The notes below the pieces were generated by a model. It was not told the origin of the DNA. It worked only from the letters and a program-made list of their open reading frames with translations, and did no database searches. A program made the translations under genes and the position numbers. Source: Paeniglutamicibacter sulfureus (GTDB taxonomy: Bacteria; Actinomycetota; Actinomycetes; Actinomycetales; Micrococcaceae). Taken from it: 64,000 bases of DNA. Positions 35,151 to 44,484 of this stretch are shown piece after piece. Each line of letters opens with the position of its first letter. Position 1 is the first letter of the stretch. The stretch spans positions 4,216,001 to 4,280,000 of the forward strand of contig NZ_BAAAWO010000001.1 in the NCBI RefSeq assembly GCF_039535115.1, given 5' to 3'.

Positions 35151-35795
35151 TTACAGCGTGATGGGACCCGTGGGAGTTTCAAACGTTACCGAAAGGATTC
35201 CCGGCGTCCCGTTCGGCGCTTGCCAATCGACAACAACGTCGCCAACGGGCAACTGCTCGGGTTGTCCGAGCCAGTCGGCGACCCGTTCGCTGGAGCCGGC
35301 GATGCAGATTGAGGAAATTTTCCCCACAGGATCCAGTGCCTTCGAGGGGTGCAGATCCTCGGTGCCCTCATCCCAGCGAAGCATGTAGGGAACCTGCGGG
35401 TCCGCAATCAGGCCGTTGATGCCGATCTGGCGCCAGGTCAGTTCCCGTCCATCGGGGAATTTCCGGTTTCCCGGTACCGAGCCGCGGCCCAGGCGTGCCT
35501 CGGCAGGAGCCAAGTCGTCAACAGCGACGCACCACCCCATCCAGCCACCTCCGAGTTCGGAGCGGGCGCGAACGGCCTGGCCAAACGGTGCCTTGTCAGA
35601 CGACGGGTGGTTGAGTACTTCGACAACTTCCAGGTACTGGTTGTTCTTCAGCGGGAAGATGACATTGCGCGTACCAAAACGTGGGTGCACACCGCCCTTT
35701 ACTGATTCGAGTCCAAGAACCGCGCCGATCCTAGCGGCAGTTGCCGCTAGACCGTCGGGTCCACAAGCGTAAGTTACATGGTCGAGCCTCATCAT
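35151..35795 (-). CDS. VOC superfamily (glyoxalase-like) protein
   Basis: This 214-residue protein starts MMRLDHVTYACGPDGL, the first beta strand and metal-ligand His of a vicinal-oxygen-chelate module. It continues with NQYLEVVEVLNHP, then a second module from WRQIGINGLIADPQVPY. It belongs to the glyoxalase-like domain group rather than to glyoxalase I itself. Function unknown. ATG at 35795 or 35792. The IS element lies just beyond its stop codon, leaving the gene intact. Confidence 0.82.
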   Translation of the reverse strand: MMRLDHVTYACGPDGLAATAARIGAVLGLESVKGGVHPRFGTRNVIFPLKNNQYLEVVEVLNHPSSDKAPFGQAVRARSELGGGWMGWCVAVDDLAPAEARLGRGSVPGNRKFPDGRELTWRQIGINGLIADPQVPYMLRWDEGTEDLHPSKALDPVGKISSICIAGSSERVADWLGQPEQLPVGDVVVDWQAPNGTPGILSVTFETPTGPITL

Positions 35796-36150
35796 GTGCC
35801 CATCATGGCACTTTGTGATCTGGCTCTCGACTTAGGTTGACCTAACTTGCGTTTCAGTTGGTCGTTTTAAACGTCTGCGGCTAGTGCGATTGCCGCCAAC
35901 TTGTCACAATTTGAGATGTGGTTGCGAACATGTGAAGCCCTGGGCCAGACTTATTGACAAGGTCATGAGTTTCAGCAGAAAGCCCCGGCTTGCTGAACGG
36001 CAACCCTCCGCCGCGGTGGGGTGCCCCGGGTGAAGACCAGGCCCCACGTCAAAACGACGTGGGACAAGCGCGGGAATGCCCCTAGCCAAGACACGGCCAC
36101 CGCCGGAGTCGGCTTCGGGCATACCCCCTAGAATCCTTGAAGGGGAAGAT
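35796..36150 (+). other. metY leader region
   Basis: 355 bp between the divergent VOC gene and metY. It contains the SAM-IV riboswitch. A short dyad, TTAGGT-TG-ACCTAA (35833-35846), lies near the presumed promoter and may be a regulator site. No gene is seen. Confidence 0.65.
35961..36077 (+). promoter_or_regulatory. SAM-IV riboswitch controlling metY-metX
   Basis: The aptamer core is clear: GGTCATGAGT, AAGCCCCGGCTTGCTG, GGCAACCCTCC, GCGGTGGGGTGCCCCGGGTGA and AGACCAG, then a variable stem (CCCACGTC/GACGTGGG) and ACAAGCGCGGG. This ordered set is the actinobacterial SAM-IV consensus. It binds S-adenosylmethionine and should shut off methionine biosynthesis genes downstream. It ends about 75 bp before the metY ATG. 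Confidence 0.93.
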
Positions 36151-37494
36151 ATGTCTAACAACTGGTCCTTTGAAACCCGCCAGATCCACGTGGGACAGGA
36201 GCCCGACTCCGCAACCGGTGCACGAGCACTGCCCATCTACCAGACGTCGTCATTCGTGTTTCCGAGCGCCGAAAGCGCCGCTGCACGTTTTGCACTGGCC
36301 GAGCTCGAGCCGATCTACACGCGTATCGGAAATCCCACGCAGGACGCCGTTGAGCAGCGCATTGCCAGCCTCGAAGGTGGAGTTGGCGCACTGCTGTTGG
36401 CCTCGGGACAAGCTGCCACCACCTATTCGATCCTGAACCTTGCCGAGGCCGGAGACCACATCGTGGCCAGCCCGAGCCTCTACGGCGGAACCCAAAACCT
36501 GTTCAAGCACTCGCTGCGCAAGCTGGGCATCGAAGTCACCTTTGTTTCGGACCCGGATGACCTGGAAGGCTGGCGATCAGCCGTCCAACCCAACACCAAG
36601 GCGTTCTTCGGCGAAGTGGTTTCCAACCCGCGCCAGGACGTGCTGGACATCGAAGCCGTTTCCGCCATTGCGCATGAGGCAGGTGTGCCGCTGATCGTTG
36701 ACAACACCTTGGCCACGCCGTTCCTGATCCGCCCGATCGAGTGGGGAGCCGACATCGTGGTCCATTCCGCCACCAAGTACCTCGGTGGACACGGAACGGC
36801 AATCGCCGGTGTCATTGTTGACTCGGGCAATTTCGACTTTGCCGCCGACCCGCAGAAATTCCCCGGCTTCAACACCCCCGACGAGTCGTACAACGGCCTG
36901 GTCTTCGCCCGGGACCTCGGCGTCAACGGTGCACTAGGCGCCAACCTTGCCTACGTCCTCAAGGCACGCGTGCAACTGTTGCGCGACCTCGGGTCGGCAG
37001 TTTCCCCGTTCAATGCATTCCTGATTGCCCAGGGGCTGGAAACGCTGTCGCTGCGCATGGAGCGCCACGTCTCCAATGCCGTGGAAGTTGCACAATGGCT
37101 GGAGACACAACCACAGGTGCAGCGCGTCCACTACGCGGGGATCGAATCCAGCGCGTGGTTCGAGCGCGGGCGCAAGTATGGACCCAAGGGCATTGGCGCC
37201 ATTGTTTCGTTCGAGATTTCCGGCGGGAGCGAAGCGGGCCAGGGCTTTGTCGATGCGCTGACGCTGCACTCCCATGTCGCCAACCTGGGCGACGTGCGTT
37301 CGCTGGTTATCCACCCGGCGTCGACGACCCACGCGCAACTCACCGAGGAGGAGCAGGTTGCCGCAGGCGTGTCCCCGGGACTTGTCCGCTTGAGCGTCGG
37401 CATTGAGAATATTGCCGACATCATCGGCGACCTGAAGGTTGGCTTCGAATCAGTGGCCACCTCTGCCGATGTTGAATTTCAGGGTACCCGGTGA
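36151..37494 (+). CDS. metY: O-acetylhomoserine sulfhydrylase (aminocarboxypropyltransferase)
   Basis: This 447-residue Cys/Met-metabolism PLP enzyme makes homocysteine from O-acetylhomoserine and sulfide. The PLP lysine is Lys209 in VVHSATKYLGGHG. PIYQTSSFVF, YTRIGNPT and LASGQAATTYS are family motifs. The ATG at 36151 has GGGGAAG upstream. It overlaps metX by 4 bp and is under the SAM-IV riboswitch. Confidence 0.96.
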   Translation: MSNNWSFETRQIHVGQEPDSATGARALPIYQTSSFVFPSAESAAARFALAELEPIYTRIGNPTQDAVEQRIASLEGGVGALLLASGQAATTYSILNLAEAGDHIVASPSLYGGTQNLFKHSLRKLGIEVTFVSDPDDLEGWRSAVQPNTKAFFGEVVSNPRQDVLDIEAVSAIAHEAGVPLIVDNTLATPFLIRPIEWGADIVVHSATKYLGGHGTAIAGVIVDSGNFDFAADPQKFPGFNTPDESYNGLVFARDLGVNGALGANLAYVLKARVQLLRDLGSAVSPFNAFLIAQGLETLSLRMERHVSNAVEVAQWLETQPQVQRVHYAGIESSAWFERGRKYGPKGIGAIVSFEISGGSEAGQGFVDALTLHSHVANLGDVRSLVIHPASTTHAQLTEEEQVAAGVSPGLVRLSVGIENIADIIGDLKVGFESVATSADVEFQGTR

Positions 37495-38669
37495 GTGTGG
37501 AGACAAACGTGGTCCTTTATGACGCAGAAACGGCAGCGGCGTTGGACTACGCCCCCGACGGCATCCTGCAGCACCTGAAAACCGGTTCCTATACGTTCGA
37601 GACCGGTGCGACGCTGCCGGAAATCGTACTGGGATACGAGACCTGGGGCACGTTGAATGCAGATGCCTCCAACGCCGTCCTCATCGCCCATGCACTGACA
37701 GGCGATAGCCATGTCGCCCGTGGAGCCTCGACGGAACCCGGCTGGTGGGACGGATTTGTGGGACCGGGCAAGACGGTGGACACCGATAAATATTTCGTGG
37801 TTGCAGCCAACATGGTCGGCGGTTGCTCCGGCAGCACCGGCCCGGCCAGCCTTGACCCGGACGGGGTCCCCTGGGGATCACGGTTCCCCTTCACGACCAT
37901 CAAGGATTCGGTGCGGCTGGAGGCACGCCTGGCCGACGAGCTGGGTATCGCTGCGTGGCACACGGTGCTGGGTGGATCCATGGGCGGTGCCCGTGCCCTG
38001 GAGTGGGCCGTCGAATTCCCCGAACGCGTCAGGAACTGCGTGGTGGTGGCGGCTTCGGCCGAGTCCTCGGCCGAGCAGATCGCCTTCGCACAGGCGCAGA
38101 CCGCCGCCATCAAGTTGGACCCGGAGTTCGCCGGCGGCGATTACTACGCCAACGAGCTCATTCCGTCGGCCGGGTTGGGGATTGCCCGGCGGATTGCCCA
38201 CATCACCTACCGGACAGCGACGGAACTCGACGTTCGGTTCGGGCGGATGCCGCAGGGCGACGAACTGCCTGTCTCAAGTCCCGGTCTTGACCGCGGTCGA
38301 TACCAGGTGGAAAGCTACCTGGACCACCAGGCAAGCAAGTTGGTGGGCCGCTTCGACGCCAACAGCTATTTGGTGCTGACCGAGGCCCTCATGAGCCATG
38401 ACATTGCCAGGGGCCACGAGTCCATCGAGGCCGCCCTTGCGCGACTGGCAGAGGTAAATGTCCTGGTGGCTGCCGTGGATTCGGACCGCCTGTATTGGCC
38501 CGAGCAGTCTGAGCGACTTGCCGCGTTGCTGCCGAATCCCTGCAAGGTCCAGTACATCACCTCGCCGATTGGCCACGATGGCTTCCTCACCGACATCGAG
38601 CAACTTGGCGATGCCCTGGGCGAGCGCGTTTTCGTCCGGGAACCCGACATTCAGGCCGACGCCGGGTAG
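37491..38669 (+). CDS. metX: Homoserine O-acetyltransferase
   Basis: This 392-residue alpha/beta-hydrolase-fold acyltransferase makes the O-acetylhomoserine used by MetY. The nucleophile is in VLGGSMGGARALEW; GSTGPAS and HALTGDSHV are typical. The catalytic Asp and His lie in AVDSDRLYWP and SPIGHDGFL. The start GTG at 37491 overlaps the metY stop, so translation is coupled. Co-regulated by the SAM-IV element. Confidence 0.96.
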   Translation: MSVETNVVLYDAETAAALDYAPDGILQHLKTGSYTFETGATLPEIVLGYETWGTLNADASNAVLIAHALTGDSHVARGASTEPGWWDGFVGPGKTVDTDKYFVVAANMVGGCSGSTGPASLDPDGVPWGSRFPFTTIKDSVRLEARLADELGIAAWHTVLGGSMGGARALEWAVEFPERVRNCVVVAASAESSAEQIAFAQAQTAAIKLDPEFAGGDYYANELIPSAGLGIARRIAHITYRTATELDVRFGRMPQGDELPVSSPGLDRGRYQVESYLDHQASKLVGRFDANSYLVLTEALMSHDIARGHESIEAALARLAEVNVLVAAVDSDRLYWPEQSERLAALLPNPCKVQYITSPIGHDGFLTDIEQLGDALGERVFVREPDIQADAG

Positions 38670-38809
38670 CTCAAGGGGCATGGTCCGGTTGGGAGATGCA
38701 AGTCAGGCTGTGCGCGGATCCTGGTCGGTAAGGGACTTCAGGCGCGCCTGCGAATTTTCATCTCGCAGGGTATAGCCGTGGCAACACGCGGACCCTGTCG
38801 CCGAGGGGC

Positions 38810-39670
38810 TCAGATCGCGGGACCGTTGCCGAGGGACGAGTTGGGCGGCTGCTCGGTAAAGGGAGTGGCGAGCGGTCGTTTCGGCAGGACGCCGTCACCG
38901 GAGGACTGGTGGCGGAGGCGGCGCAGTACCCATGGCGCCAGATGCGTGCGCGCCCAGATCAGGTCGTCGCGACGGGCATCGCGCCAGTTCTTGATCTCGG
39001 CCTCGGACGGTTCGAGCGGTTTCAGCTGGTGCGGGACGTTCAGTGCATCCAAGGCCATTGCCGCGATGGTGTGGTGGCCCAGAGGCGAGAAATGCAATCG
39101 GTCATCCGCCCACATGCGCGGTTGGTGCAACTCGCGCAGCGACCACATGTCCGCCACCACCGCATCGTAGCGGGCCGCGATCGTGCGCACGTTTTCGTTG
39201 TAGATGGCGACCTTGCCCCGGATTCCGCCCAATACGGGGGTGTCTCGGATATCGGGTCCGGTGAAAAGCAGGATCGTGGCATTAGAGGTGGCCAATACGC
39301 GCATGAGCGCGTCGAGCTTGTCGGCGATGGCATCAGGGTCGCCGCCCGGGCGAATCACGTCGTTGCCGCCGGCGCACAGGCTGATGAGGTCCGGCTTCAG
39401 CTCCAGTGCGGGCCCCGCCTGCTCGTCAAAGATCTGGGTGATGAGTCGTCCCCGAATGGCCAGGTTGGCATAGGCAAAATCATTGACACCCTCGCTGAGC
39501 TGTTCGGCAACCCTGTCAGCCCAGCCGCGGTAGTTCCCGGGGCTGCGGGGGTCGTCATCGCCAACGCCTTCCGTGAAGGAATCCCCCAGGGCGACGTAGC
39601 GACTCCACGGATGCCTTCCGGTGCTCGGTGGGGTCGAAGCTGCGGAAGGTGTTTCAATCACGTTGTTCAC
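38810..39670 (-). CDS. SGNH/GDSL-type hydrolase
   Basis: This 286-residue esterase-fold protein has block I VALGDSFTEGVGDDD with the nucleophilic Ser, block III SLCAGGNDV, and block V DDRLHFSPLGHHTIA with the catalytic His. There is no signal peptide, so it is likely cytoplasmic. Its substrate may be an acyl ester or lipid; none can be inferred. It is divergent from the esterase at 39763. Confidence 0.9.
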   Translation of the reverse strand: MNNVIETPSAASTPPSTGRHPWSRYVALGDSFTEGVGDDDPRSPGNYRGWADRVAEQLSEGVNDFAYANLAIRGRLITQIFDEQAGPALELKPDLISLCAGGNDVIRPGGDPDAIADKLDALMRVLATSNATILLFTGPDIRDTPVLGGIRGKVAIYNENVRTIAARYDAVVADMWSLRELHQPRMWADDRLHFSPLGHHTIAAMALDALNVPHQLKPLEPSEAEIKNWRDARRDDLIWARTHLAPWVLRRLRHQSSGDGVLPKRPLATPFTEQPPNSSLGNGPAI

Positions 39671-39718
39671 GAAGATCTTCTTATCAAAGAATACGTAAGT
39701 TACCTAAGCGTAGATTTC

Positions 39719-39746
39719 TTGGTGGATCGCCGAATGCTGCTATCTT
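39719..39746 (+). promoter_or_regulatory. Possible promoter for the esterase
   Basis: TTGGTG, 16 bp, TATCTT. With initiation about 7 bp beyond, the transcript would begin only about 10 bases before the GTG at 39763, which has no ribosome site. A nearly leaderless mRNA would explain this. Confidence 0.35.
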
Positions 39747-39762
39747 CTGCTTGACTGGTCTG

Positions 39763-40419
39763 GTGAGCGAAACAAGTTGGAACCCCACTGTCATTTGGTC
39801 CCGTCCGGAATCCGAACGCGCCGGCACCCCGCTGCTGGTGCTTTTGCACGGCTACCTCTCCAATGAAGAGGACCTCATGGGGTTGGCCCCCATGTTGCCC
39901 GAGGAATTCACCATTGTCTCGGTTCGGGCCCCGCAGTCCTTGGGTCCGGGATACACCTGGTTCCCGCTGATGCAGGACCTGGATTATTCATTTAATGCCG
40001 TCAAGAACTCCATCTCCGACTTGTGGTCTTGGCTTGAGCCGGTCAGCAAGCAGCATTCATCGGTGAGCCTACTGGGATTCTCCATGGGCATGGCCGTGGC
40101 CACGTCCCTGCTACGGCACCGACCCGATGCGATCTCCACGGTCATCGGCCTTTCCGGTTTTGCCGTGCCGGAAGAGGGCGAGGGATTCTTCCACGACGAG
40201 AAGCTCAAGGAAATGCGGAAGCCGGTGTTCTGGGGCAGGGACCAGGCCGATCCGGTCATCACCCAGGACAAGATCGAATACACGCATGCCTGGGCGACTA
40301 GTGACGTCCACGTCACCAAGGTGCTTTATACCAACATGTTCCACTCGGTGAACGCGCAGGAAATGTCCCATGTGCACGAGTTCCTGAGCCATGTCGTGCT
40401 CAAAGGGGCAAAAATCTAG
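39763..40419 (+). CDS. Phospholipase/carboxylesterase family hydrolase
   Basis: This 218-residue alpha/beta-hydrolase has LLVLLHGYLSNEEDL (oxyanion hole), LLGFSMGMAVATSLL (nucleophile elbow), an acidic residue in the GRDQADPVI region and a late His in MFHSVNAQEM. This matches the small bacterial carboxylesterase/lysophospholipase group. The start is GTG at 39763; a longer frame to 39628 overlaps the divergent gene. There is no obvious ribosome site. Confidence 0.82.
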   Translation: MSETSWNPTVIWSRPESERAGTPLLVLLHGYLSNEEDLMGLAPMLPEEFTIVSVRAPQSLGPGYTWFPLMQDLDYSFNAVKNSISDLWSWLEPVSKQHSSVSLLGFSMGMAVATSLLRHRPDAISTVIGLSGFAVPEEGEGFFHDEKLKEMRKPVFWGRDQADPVITQDKIEYTHAWATSDVHVTKVLYTNMFHSVNAQEMSHVHEFLSHVVLKGAKI

Positions 40420-40424
40420 GTTTT

Positions 40425-40483
40425 TTGTACCTTCCCATTGACACAAGAAGCGGCCACCTGTTTGTATTACTTTATTGATACAA
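40425..40483 (+). promoter_or_regulatory. Promoter with tandem GntR operators (first locus)
   Basis: Two 22-bp sites of the form TTGT(A/G)-N12-(T/C)ACAA. The first is at 40425-40446 (TTGTA...CACAA) and the second at 40462-40483 (TTGTA...TACAA), with centres 37 bp apart. A -35 TTGACA (40438-40443) sits in the right half of the first site. After an 18-bp spacer, the -10-like TTGTAT (40462-40467) is the left half of the second. The same arrangement recurs at 47718-47776. Confidence 0.75.
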
Positions 40484-40525
40484 GCGGGTGGCTGTTTGGC
40501 TCCCGGTCCAACAACGGGAGCCACC

Positions 40526-41587
40526 ATGATCAACGGATTCGCCCTACTGCTGCTCCTTGGCTTCTCGGTCGGCATCGTCCTGCTGGTCAGACGAAACATC
40601 GTCAGCCAGAAACGCTCCGACTTGCTATCGCTTGCCGCCGCCGGCACCTTCGTCGAGCGGGCCAACGCAGGCAGGGTGCTGCGGAGCCTGCGGGCACGCA
40701 CCGTCGCTGCACTGGCGGTGATGGCCTTGGGCGGCGCCGCGGCGTTGGTCCTTCACGCGGAATACCCTGGTGCGGCCGGGCTGCCCCTGGCCGCCGCCCC
40801 CGCATGCATGTGGATCCTGGCCTCCTTGGTCTTCGTGGCCTGGCGCCTCCCGCACGAGTTCTCGGACATCTCCCCGGAATCGTCGCTGCACACCAGCGCC
40901 GAACTGACGCCGCGTTCGACTGGAATGTTCGGCCCGGCATGGGGGATCGTGATGCCGGCTGTGCTGCTCGGGGCATCGGCCGCGGGTCTCATCCTTGCAG
41001 GGATCCTGTCGGGACCGGACGAACGGGGGCGCTTCCGCAACCTCCCGTATGTATCGGCCGGTGGCGCGGAACTTGACCAGAACATGGTCGTGGCCCAAGT
41101 CCAGCTGGGAGCCGGATCGATTGGGCCCTTTCCGGGGTGGTACTACGGACTCCCGGTGCTGGCGCTGCTGTTGTTGGGAGCCGGGCTGGGCCTGTGGGCA
41201 CTGAGTTCCAATGCCCGTCGCCCGCGGATGCGCGGGCTGCGACTGCGTGCCTTCGACGATGCGGTGCGGACCAATGTCGGCTACGTCATCAGCACGGGCT
41301 TCAGCGCGATGCTCTGCTTCCAGGTCGCGCCCTTGCTGCTGTTCGCGGCCTCGGCCCTGCACGGATCCGGAATGAACGCGCCCTACGTCGTGGGCCAGGT
41401 CCTCGACGAAGGCCGCGTGCCCGGCATGACTGCGGATCCATTGCTGAGCGCGCTGGCGATGGCCATGGCTGTGGTCGCGTTGTTGCTGCTGATTGTTGGC
41501 GCCGTCCTGCTGGTGCGGTTGCTGGGGTGGGTGGGGGCTACCGTGCGCCCGCTGCGGTTCCCCGCGACGGCCGGGGCCATTGCATGA
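40526..41587 (+). CDS. Multi-pass membrane protein paired with a GntR regulator
   Basis: This 353-residue protein has roughly seven or eight membrane helices: one at residues 3-20, two around 58-105, one near 135-155, and later pairs around 205-230, 255-280 and 310-340. The start ATG at 40526 has GGGAG upstream. No enzymatic motif is seen. Its stop overlaps the start of a YtrA-type GntR gene. Such pairs usually concern antibiotic- or envelope-stress membrane functions; the function here is not known. A distant similarity to the membrane protein at 48390 exists (GWYYGLPV vs GWFFGVPV). Confidence 0.75.
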   Translation: MINGFALLLLLGFSVGIVLLVRRNIVSQKRSDLLSLAAAGTFVERANAGRVLRSLRARTVAALAVMALGGAAALVLHAEYPGAAGLPLAAAPACMWILASLVFVAWRLPHEFSDISPESSLHTSAELTPRSTGMFGPAWGIVMPAVLLGASAAGLILAGILSGPDERGRFRNLPYVSAGGAELDQNMVVAQVQLGAGSIGPFPGWYYGLPVLALLLLGAGLGLWALSSNARRPRMRGLRLRAFDDAVRTNVGYVISTGFSAMLCFQVAPLLLFAASALHGSGMNAPYVVGQVLDEGRVPGMTADPLLSALAMAMAVVALLLLIVGAVLLVRLLGWVGATVRPLRFPATAGAIA

Positions 41588-41934
41588 TCACCCTGGACGC
41601 ATCGCATCCCAGCGGACCCGCCGAACAGGTCCGTGCGCAAATAGCGGCGCTGATCCAGTCGGGGGAGCTGGATGCGGACGAACGGTTGCCGTCGGTGCGC
41701 CAGTTGGCCGGTGACCTGCGGGTGGCGGCTGGAACGGTGGCCAAGGCCTACAAGGAACTGGAGGCCGCAGGACTGGTGCGCACGGGACGCGCCAACGGTA
41801 CTCGCGTGAATCCCGGCCAGTTGCTCGACGCCCCGGCTTTAAAAGAAGTTCGGCGTCTTGTGGCAGCCGCGCGGAATGCGGGCATGAGTTTGGATGATGT
41901 GCAGGGAATCGTGGCGGTTACCTGGAACGCATGA
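41584..41934 (+). CDS. GntR family regulator, YtrA-type (short)
   Basis: This 116-residue protein has a winged helix-turn-helix: GPAEQVRAQIAALIQSGEL, then LPSVRQLAGDLRVAAGTVAK, then LVRTGRANGTRV. It has only a short helical tail instead of a full effector domain, as in the YtrA subfamily. It overlaps the membrane-protein stop by 4 bp (ATGA), so it is co-translated. It probably binds the tandem operators at 40425-40483. It is a paralogue of the regulator at 47831. Confidence 0.9.
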   Translation: MITLDASHPSGPAEQVRAQIAALIQSGELDADERLPSVRQLAGDLRVAAGTVAKAYKELEAAGLVRTGRANGTRVNPGQLLDAPALKEVRRLVAAARNAGMSLDDVQGIVAVTWNA

Positions 41935-41968
41935 TTCCGGTCGCCCGCCCGCCCGGGGCAGACTGTTG

Positions 41969-42196
41969 CTAGGCGGACTCCACGCGGACGGACTCGCCGT
42001 TGACGGTTACGGTGTCGCCATTGCGGATCTGGGCGCCGCGGCGCGTCTCGATTTCGCCGTTGACCTTCACCAAGCCATCCTCGATCAGCTGCTTGGCGTG
42101 TAATCCGTCGTCGGCCAACGATGCCAGTTTCAGCAGTTGACCCAGTCGAATCGACTCGTCGCGGATTTGGATGGGGAATGTTTCGGAATTTGCCAT
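41969..42196 (-). CDS. S4-domain RNA-binding protein
   Basis: This 75-residue protein is a single S4 domain: ESIRLGQLLKLASLADDGLH, then AKQLIEDGLVKVNGEIETRR, then NGDTVTVNG. It matches the small YbcJ/YaaA-type S4 proteins linked to ribosome or RNA binding. The start ATG is at 42196; the frame is open beyond it without a ribosome site. Confidence 0.88.
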   Translation of the reverse strand: MANSETFPIQIRDESIRLGQLLKLASLADDGLHAKQLIEDGLVKVNGEIETRRGAQIRNGDTVTVNGESVRVESA

Positions 42197-42340
42197 GTAT
42201 CCATCATGGCGCATCGTTCGACCGCATATGCACGAGGAGAGGGTGGCAGGCGGGTTTTGTGGTGTTGGCGACATAATGGCGCTGTCTCGGGGGCTTCGCA
42301 GTAGGTTGCACTAGTAGGAAACCCGTCCCCAAGGAGATCA

Positions 42341-43321
42341 GTGGCACGCCCCGAATCGCAAGCACATGCAGTCCCCTTGGCGCTGGCCGCGTCGGCCGGG
42401 ATGCTGATGCCCCTGCAGGCCTTGATCACTTCCGAGGGCGCAGGGTTCCTCGGCGGGTACCTTTCAGCGGCTCTACTCAGCGCGCTCACGTCCCTGGCCT
42501 GCCTCTTGGTGGCGAGCGTGGCGATTCCCGGGGCCCGTGCGGGGTGGAGAAAATTCGGTTCCGTGTGGCGCGACCGCACCATCCCGAGTTGGTTCCTGCT
42601 TGCCGGACTGGTCGGCTCGTATTACATGGTTGCCCAGGCCATGAGCGTGGGCAGCATCGGCTTGGCCCTATTCGCCGTCGCGGTTGTCGGAGCCAGGACA
42701 CTGTCGAGCATCGTCATCGACATGATCGGGTTCAGCCCGGCGGGGAAGCAGCCGGTGACCCGCATCCGACTCCTTGGCGCGGGGCTCTTGGTCATTGGCG
42801 CGGTGATTGCCGCCTGGGGTACGGGAGCGCAGGCGGCCGAATCGCCCCAGGCACTTATTGCCCTGGCCGTCGCTGCCGGGGCAGGACTCCTGGTCAGCTT
42901 CCAGCAATCCATGAATGGCCGTGCCGGGAAGGCCTATGGCTCCACCACCACCGCGACGGCAATCAACTACTTGGCAGCCGCTGCCGGGTTGCTGGTGGCC
43001 ATGGCACTCGCGGCCGTTCTTCAGATTGAATCATTCGGGTTCTCCCATGCGCCGCTGTGGTGGATGTACTTTGCCGGGCCGCTGGGCATCCTCTTCGTTG
43101 TCACAGGTGTCACCTTGGTTCCCCGGCTCGGTGCCCTGCTTTTGGGCATGGGGCTGGTGACGGGGCAATTGGTCGGTTCCCTCGTCATGGACCTGGTCAT
43201 ATCGCCCGAATTGGTTGGCGCCAACGAAATCGTCGGAACCCTGGTCACGCTGCTGGCTGTCCTGGTGGCCTCGTGGCAACCCAACGGGCGACCACGCTGG
43301 AAGACACTGAAGTCATCATGA
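42341..43321 (+). CDS. YdcZ/DUF606-type DMT transporter, first half of a pair
   Basis: This 326-residue protein has about ten membrane helices of the drug/metabolite transporter superfamily (YdcZ type): GLVGSYYMVAQAMSVGSIGLALF, then SFQQSMNGRAGKAYGSTTTATAINY. The start is GTG at 42341 with AAGGAG upstream. It overlaps the next, homologous gene by 4 bp, so the two probably form a heterodimeric carrier. Substrate unknown. Confidence 0.88.
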   Translation: MARPESQAHAVPLALAASAGMLMPLQALITSEGAGFLGGYLSAALLSALTSLACLLVASVAIPGARAGWRKFGSVWRDRTIPSWFLLAGLVGSYYMVAQAMSVGSIGLALFAVAVVGARTLSSIVIDMIGFSPAGKQPVTRIRLLGAGLLVIGAVIAAWGTGAQAAESPQALIALAVAAGAGLLVSFQQSMNGRAGKAYGSTTTATAINYLAAAAGLLVAMALAAVLQIESFGFSHAPLWWMYFAGPLGILFVVTGVTLVPRLGALLLGMGLVTGQLVGSLVMDLVISPELVGANEIVGTLVTLLAVLVASWQPNGRPRWKTLKSS

Positions 43322-44307
43322 TTTCATCGCCGGCTCACGCACCGCGCAAGGAACGCTCCCTGGCGCCGCTCTATGTGGCGACCGCCGTGGTGGCCGGGTT
43401 GGCGATGCCAATCCAGAGCCGCATCAACGGCGCCCTGGGGCTCCGGCTGGGGGATCCGGTGGCCGCCTCGCTGGTCAGCTTCACCACCGGACTCATCGTG
43501 CTGGCCATCGCCTCGCTGCTGTTGCCCGGTGCGCGCGCCGGGGCCATGGCGATCCCGCGCGCCCTGCGCGAGAAGCGCTTCCCCCTCTGGTACCTGGCCG
43601 CCGGCTGTGTCGGCGCGTTCGTGGTGATCTCCCAGACGCTGACGGTGCCGCTGCTGGGCGTCGCCCTGTTCACTGTCTCCATTGTCACGGGCCAGACCAT
43701 GGGTTCATTGCTGGTTGACGGCATCGGCTTCGGGCCAGGCGGGCGGCGGCGCATCAGCATGCTCCGCGCGCTCGGCGCCGGATTGACCATTGTCGGAGTC
43801 ATCTGGGCCGTGAGCCCCAGGATGGGGTCGGCCGGGTCCATCGCCTCCTTGCTGCTTCCGATGGCCATACCGCTGGTGGTCGGCTTCCTCATGGGGTTCC
43901 AGTCCGCGGCCAATGGCGTCCAGGCGCAGGCCTACGGGACACCGGTGGCGGCAACGCTGGTGAACTTCTTCGTCGGCGGGGCCATGCTTGCGCTCCTGCT
44001 GCTGGTGCGCATGCCGCTGGTCGGGCTTCCGGAGTCCCTGCCCGCCCAGTGGTGGTACTACCTGGGCGGCCCGCTGGGATGCGTGTTCATCGGACTTTCG
44101 GCGTTCCTGGTCAGGCACCTGGGCGTGCTGCTGACCGGACTTGGCATGATCTGCGGCCAACTCGTGGGATCGCTGCTCATCGACGTTCTCGTTCCCGCGC
44201 CCGGAGCCGTGATCAACGGCGCGACGATCGCCGGGACGCTGTTGACGCTTGCAGCCGTCGCGCTGGCCTCGATCCCCTTTGGCAGAATGCTCCGGGCGCG
44301 GAAATAA
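43318..44307 (+). CDS. YdcZ/DUF606-type DMT transporter, second half of a pair
   Basis: This 329-residue paralogue of the preceding gene has about ten helices: VVAGLAMPIQSRINGALGLRLG, then GFQSAANGVQAQAYGTPVAATLVNF. The ATG at 43318 lies within the upstream stop (ATGA). Tandem overlapping YdcZ genes are a known arrangement for two-component transporters. Confidence 0.88.
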   Translation: MISSPAHAPRKERSLAPLYVATAVVAGLAMPIQSRINGALGLRLGDPVAASLVSFTTGLIVLAIASLLLPGARAGAMAIPRALREKRFPLWYLAAGCVGAFVVISQTLTVPLLGVALFTVSIVTGQTMGSLLVDGIGFGPGGRRRISMLRALGAGLTIVGVIWAVSPRMGSAGSIASLLLPMAIPLVVGFLMGFQSAANGVQAQAYGTPVAATLVNFFVGGAMLALLLLVRMPLVGLPESLPAQWWYYLGGPLGCVFIGLSAFLVRHLGVLLTGLGMICGQLVGSLLIDVLVPAPGAVINGATIAGTLLTLAAVALASIPFGRMLRARK

Positions 44308-44484
44308 CCGCACCCGCCGTCACCCTGGCGGCGAGGGACCCGACAGGGGATGCCCGGAAACTTGGGGCATCGGCCCCATGTGCCTGCGGGGCCGACCGTT
44401 CTAGGATCGCGCCAACAGGGAAAACGGAACGGGCATGGAAGCGCGGCCGAATCCCTGTCGTTGGGAACCGGGAGGCACCACGCC

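Noticed and set aside
35833..35846. Iron-box (IdeR/DtxR) site in the metY leader
   Set aside because: TTAGGT-TG-ACCTAA lacks the central bases of the 19-bp iron-box consensus, and the neighbouring genes are not iron-related.
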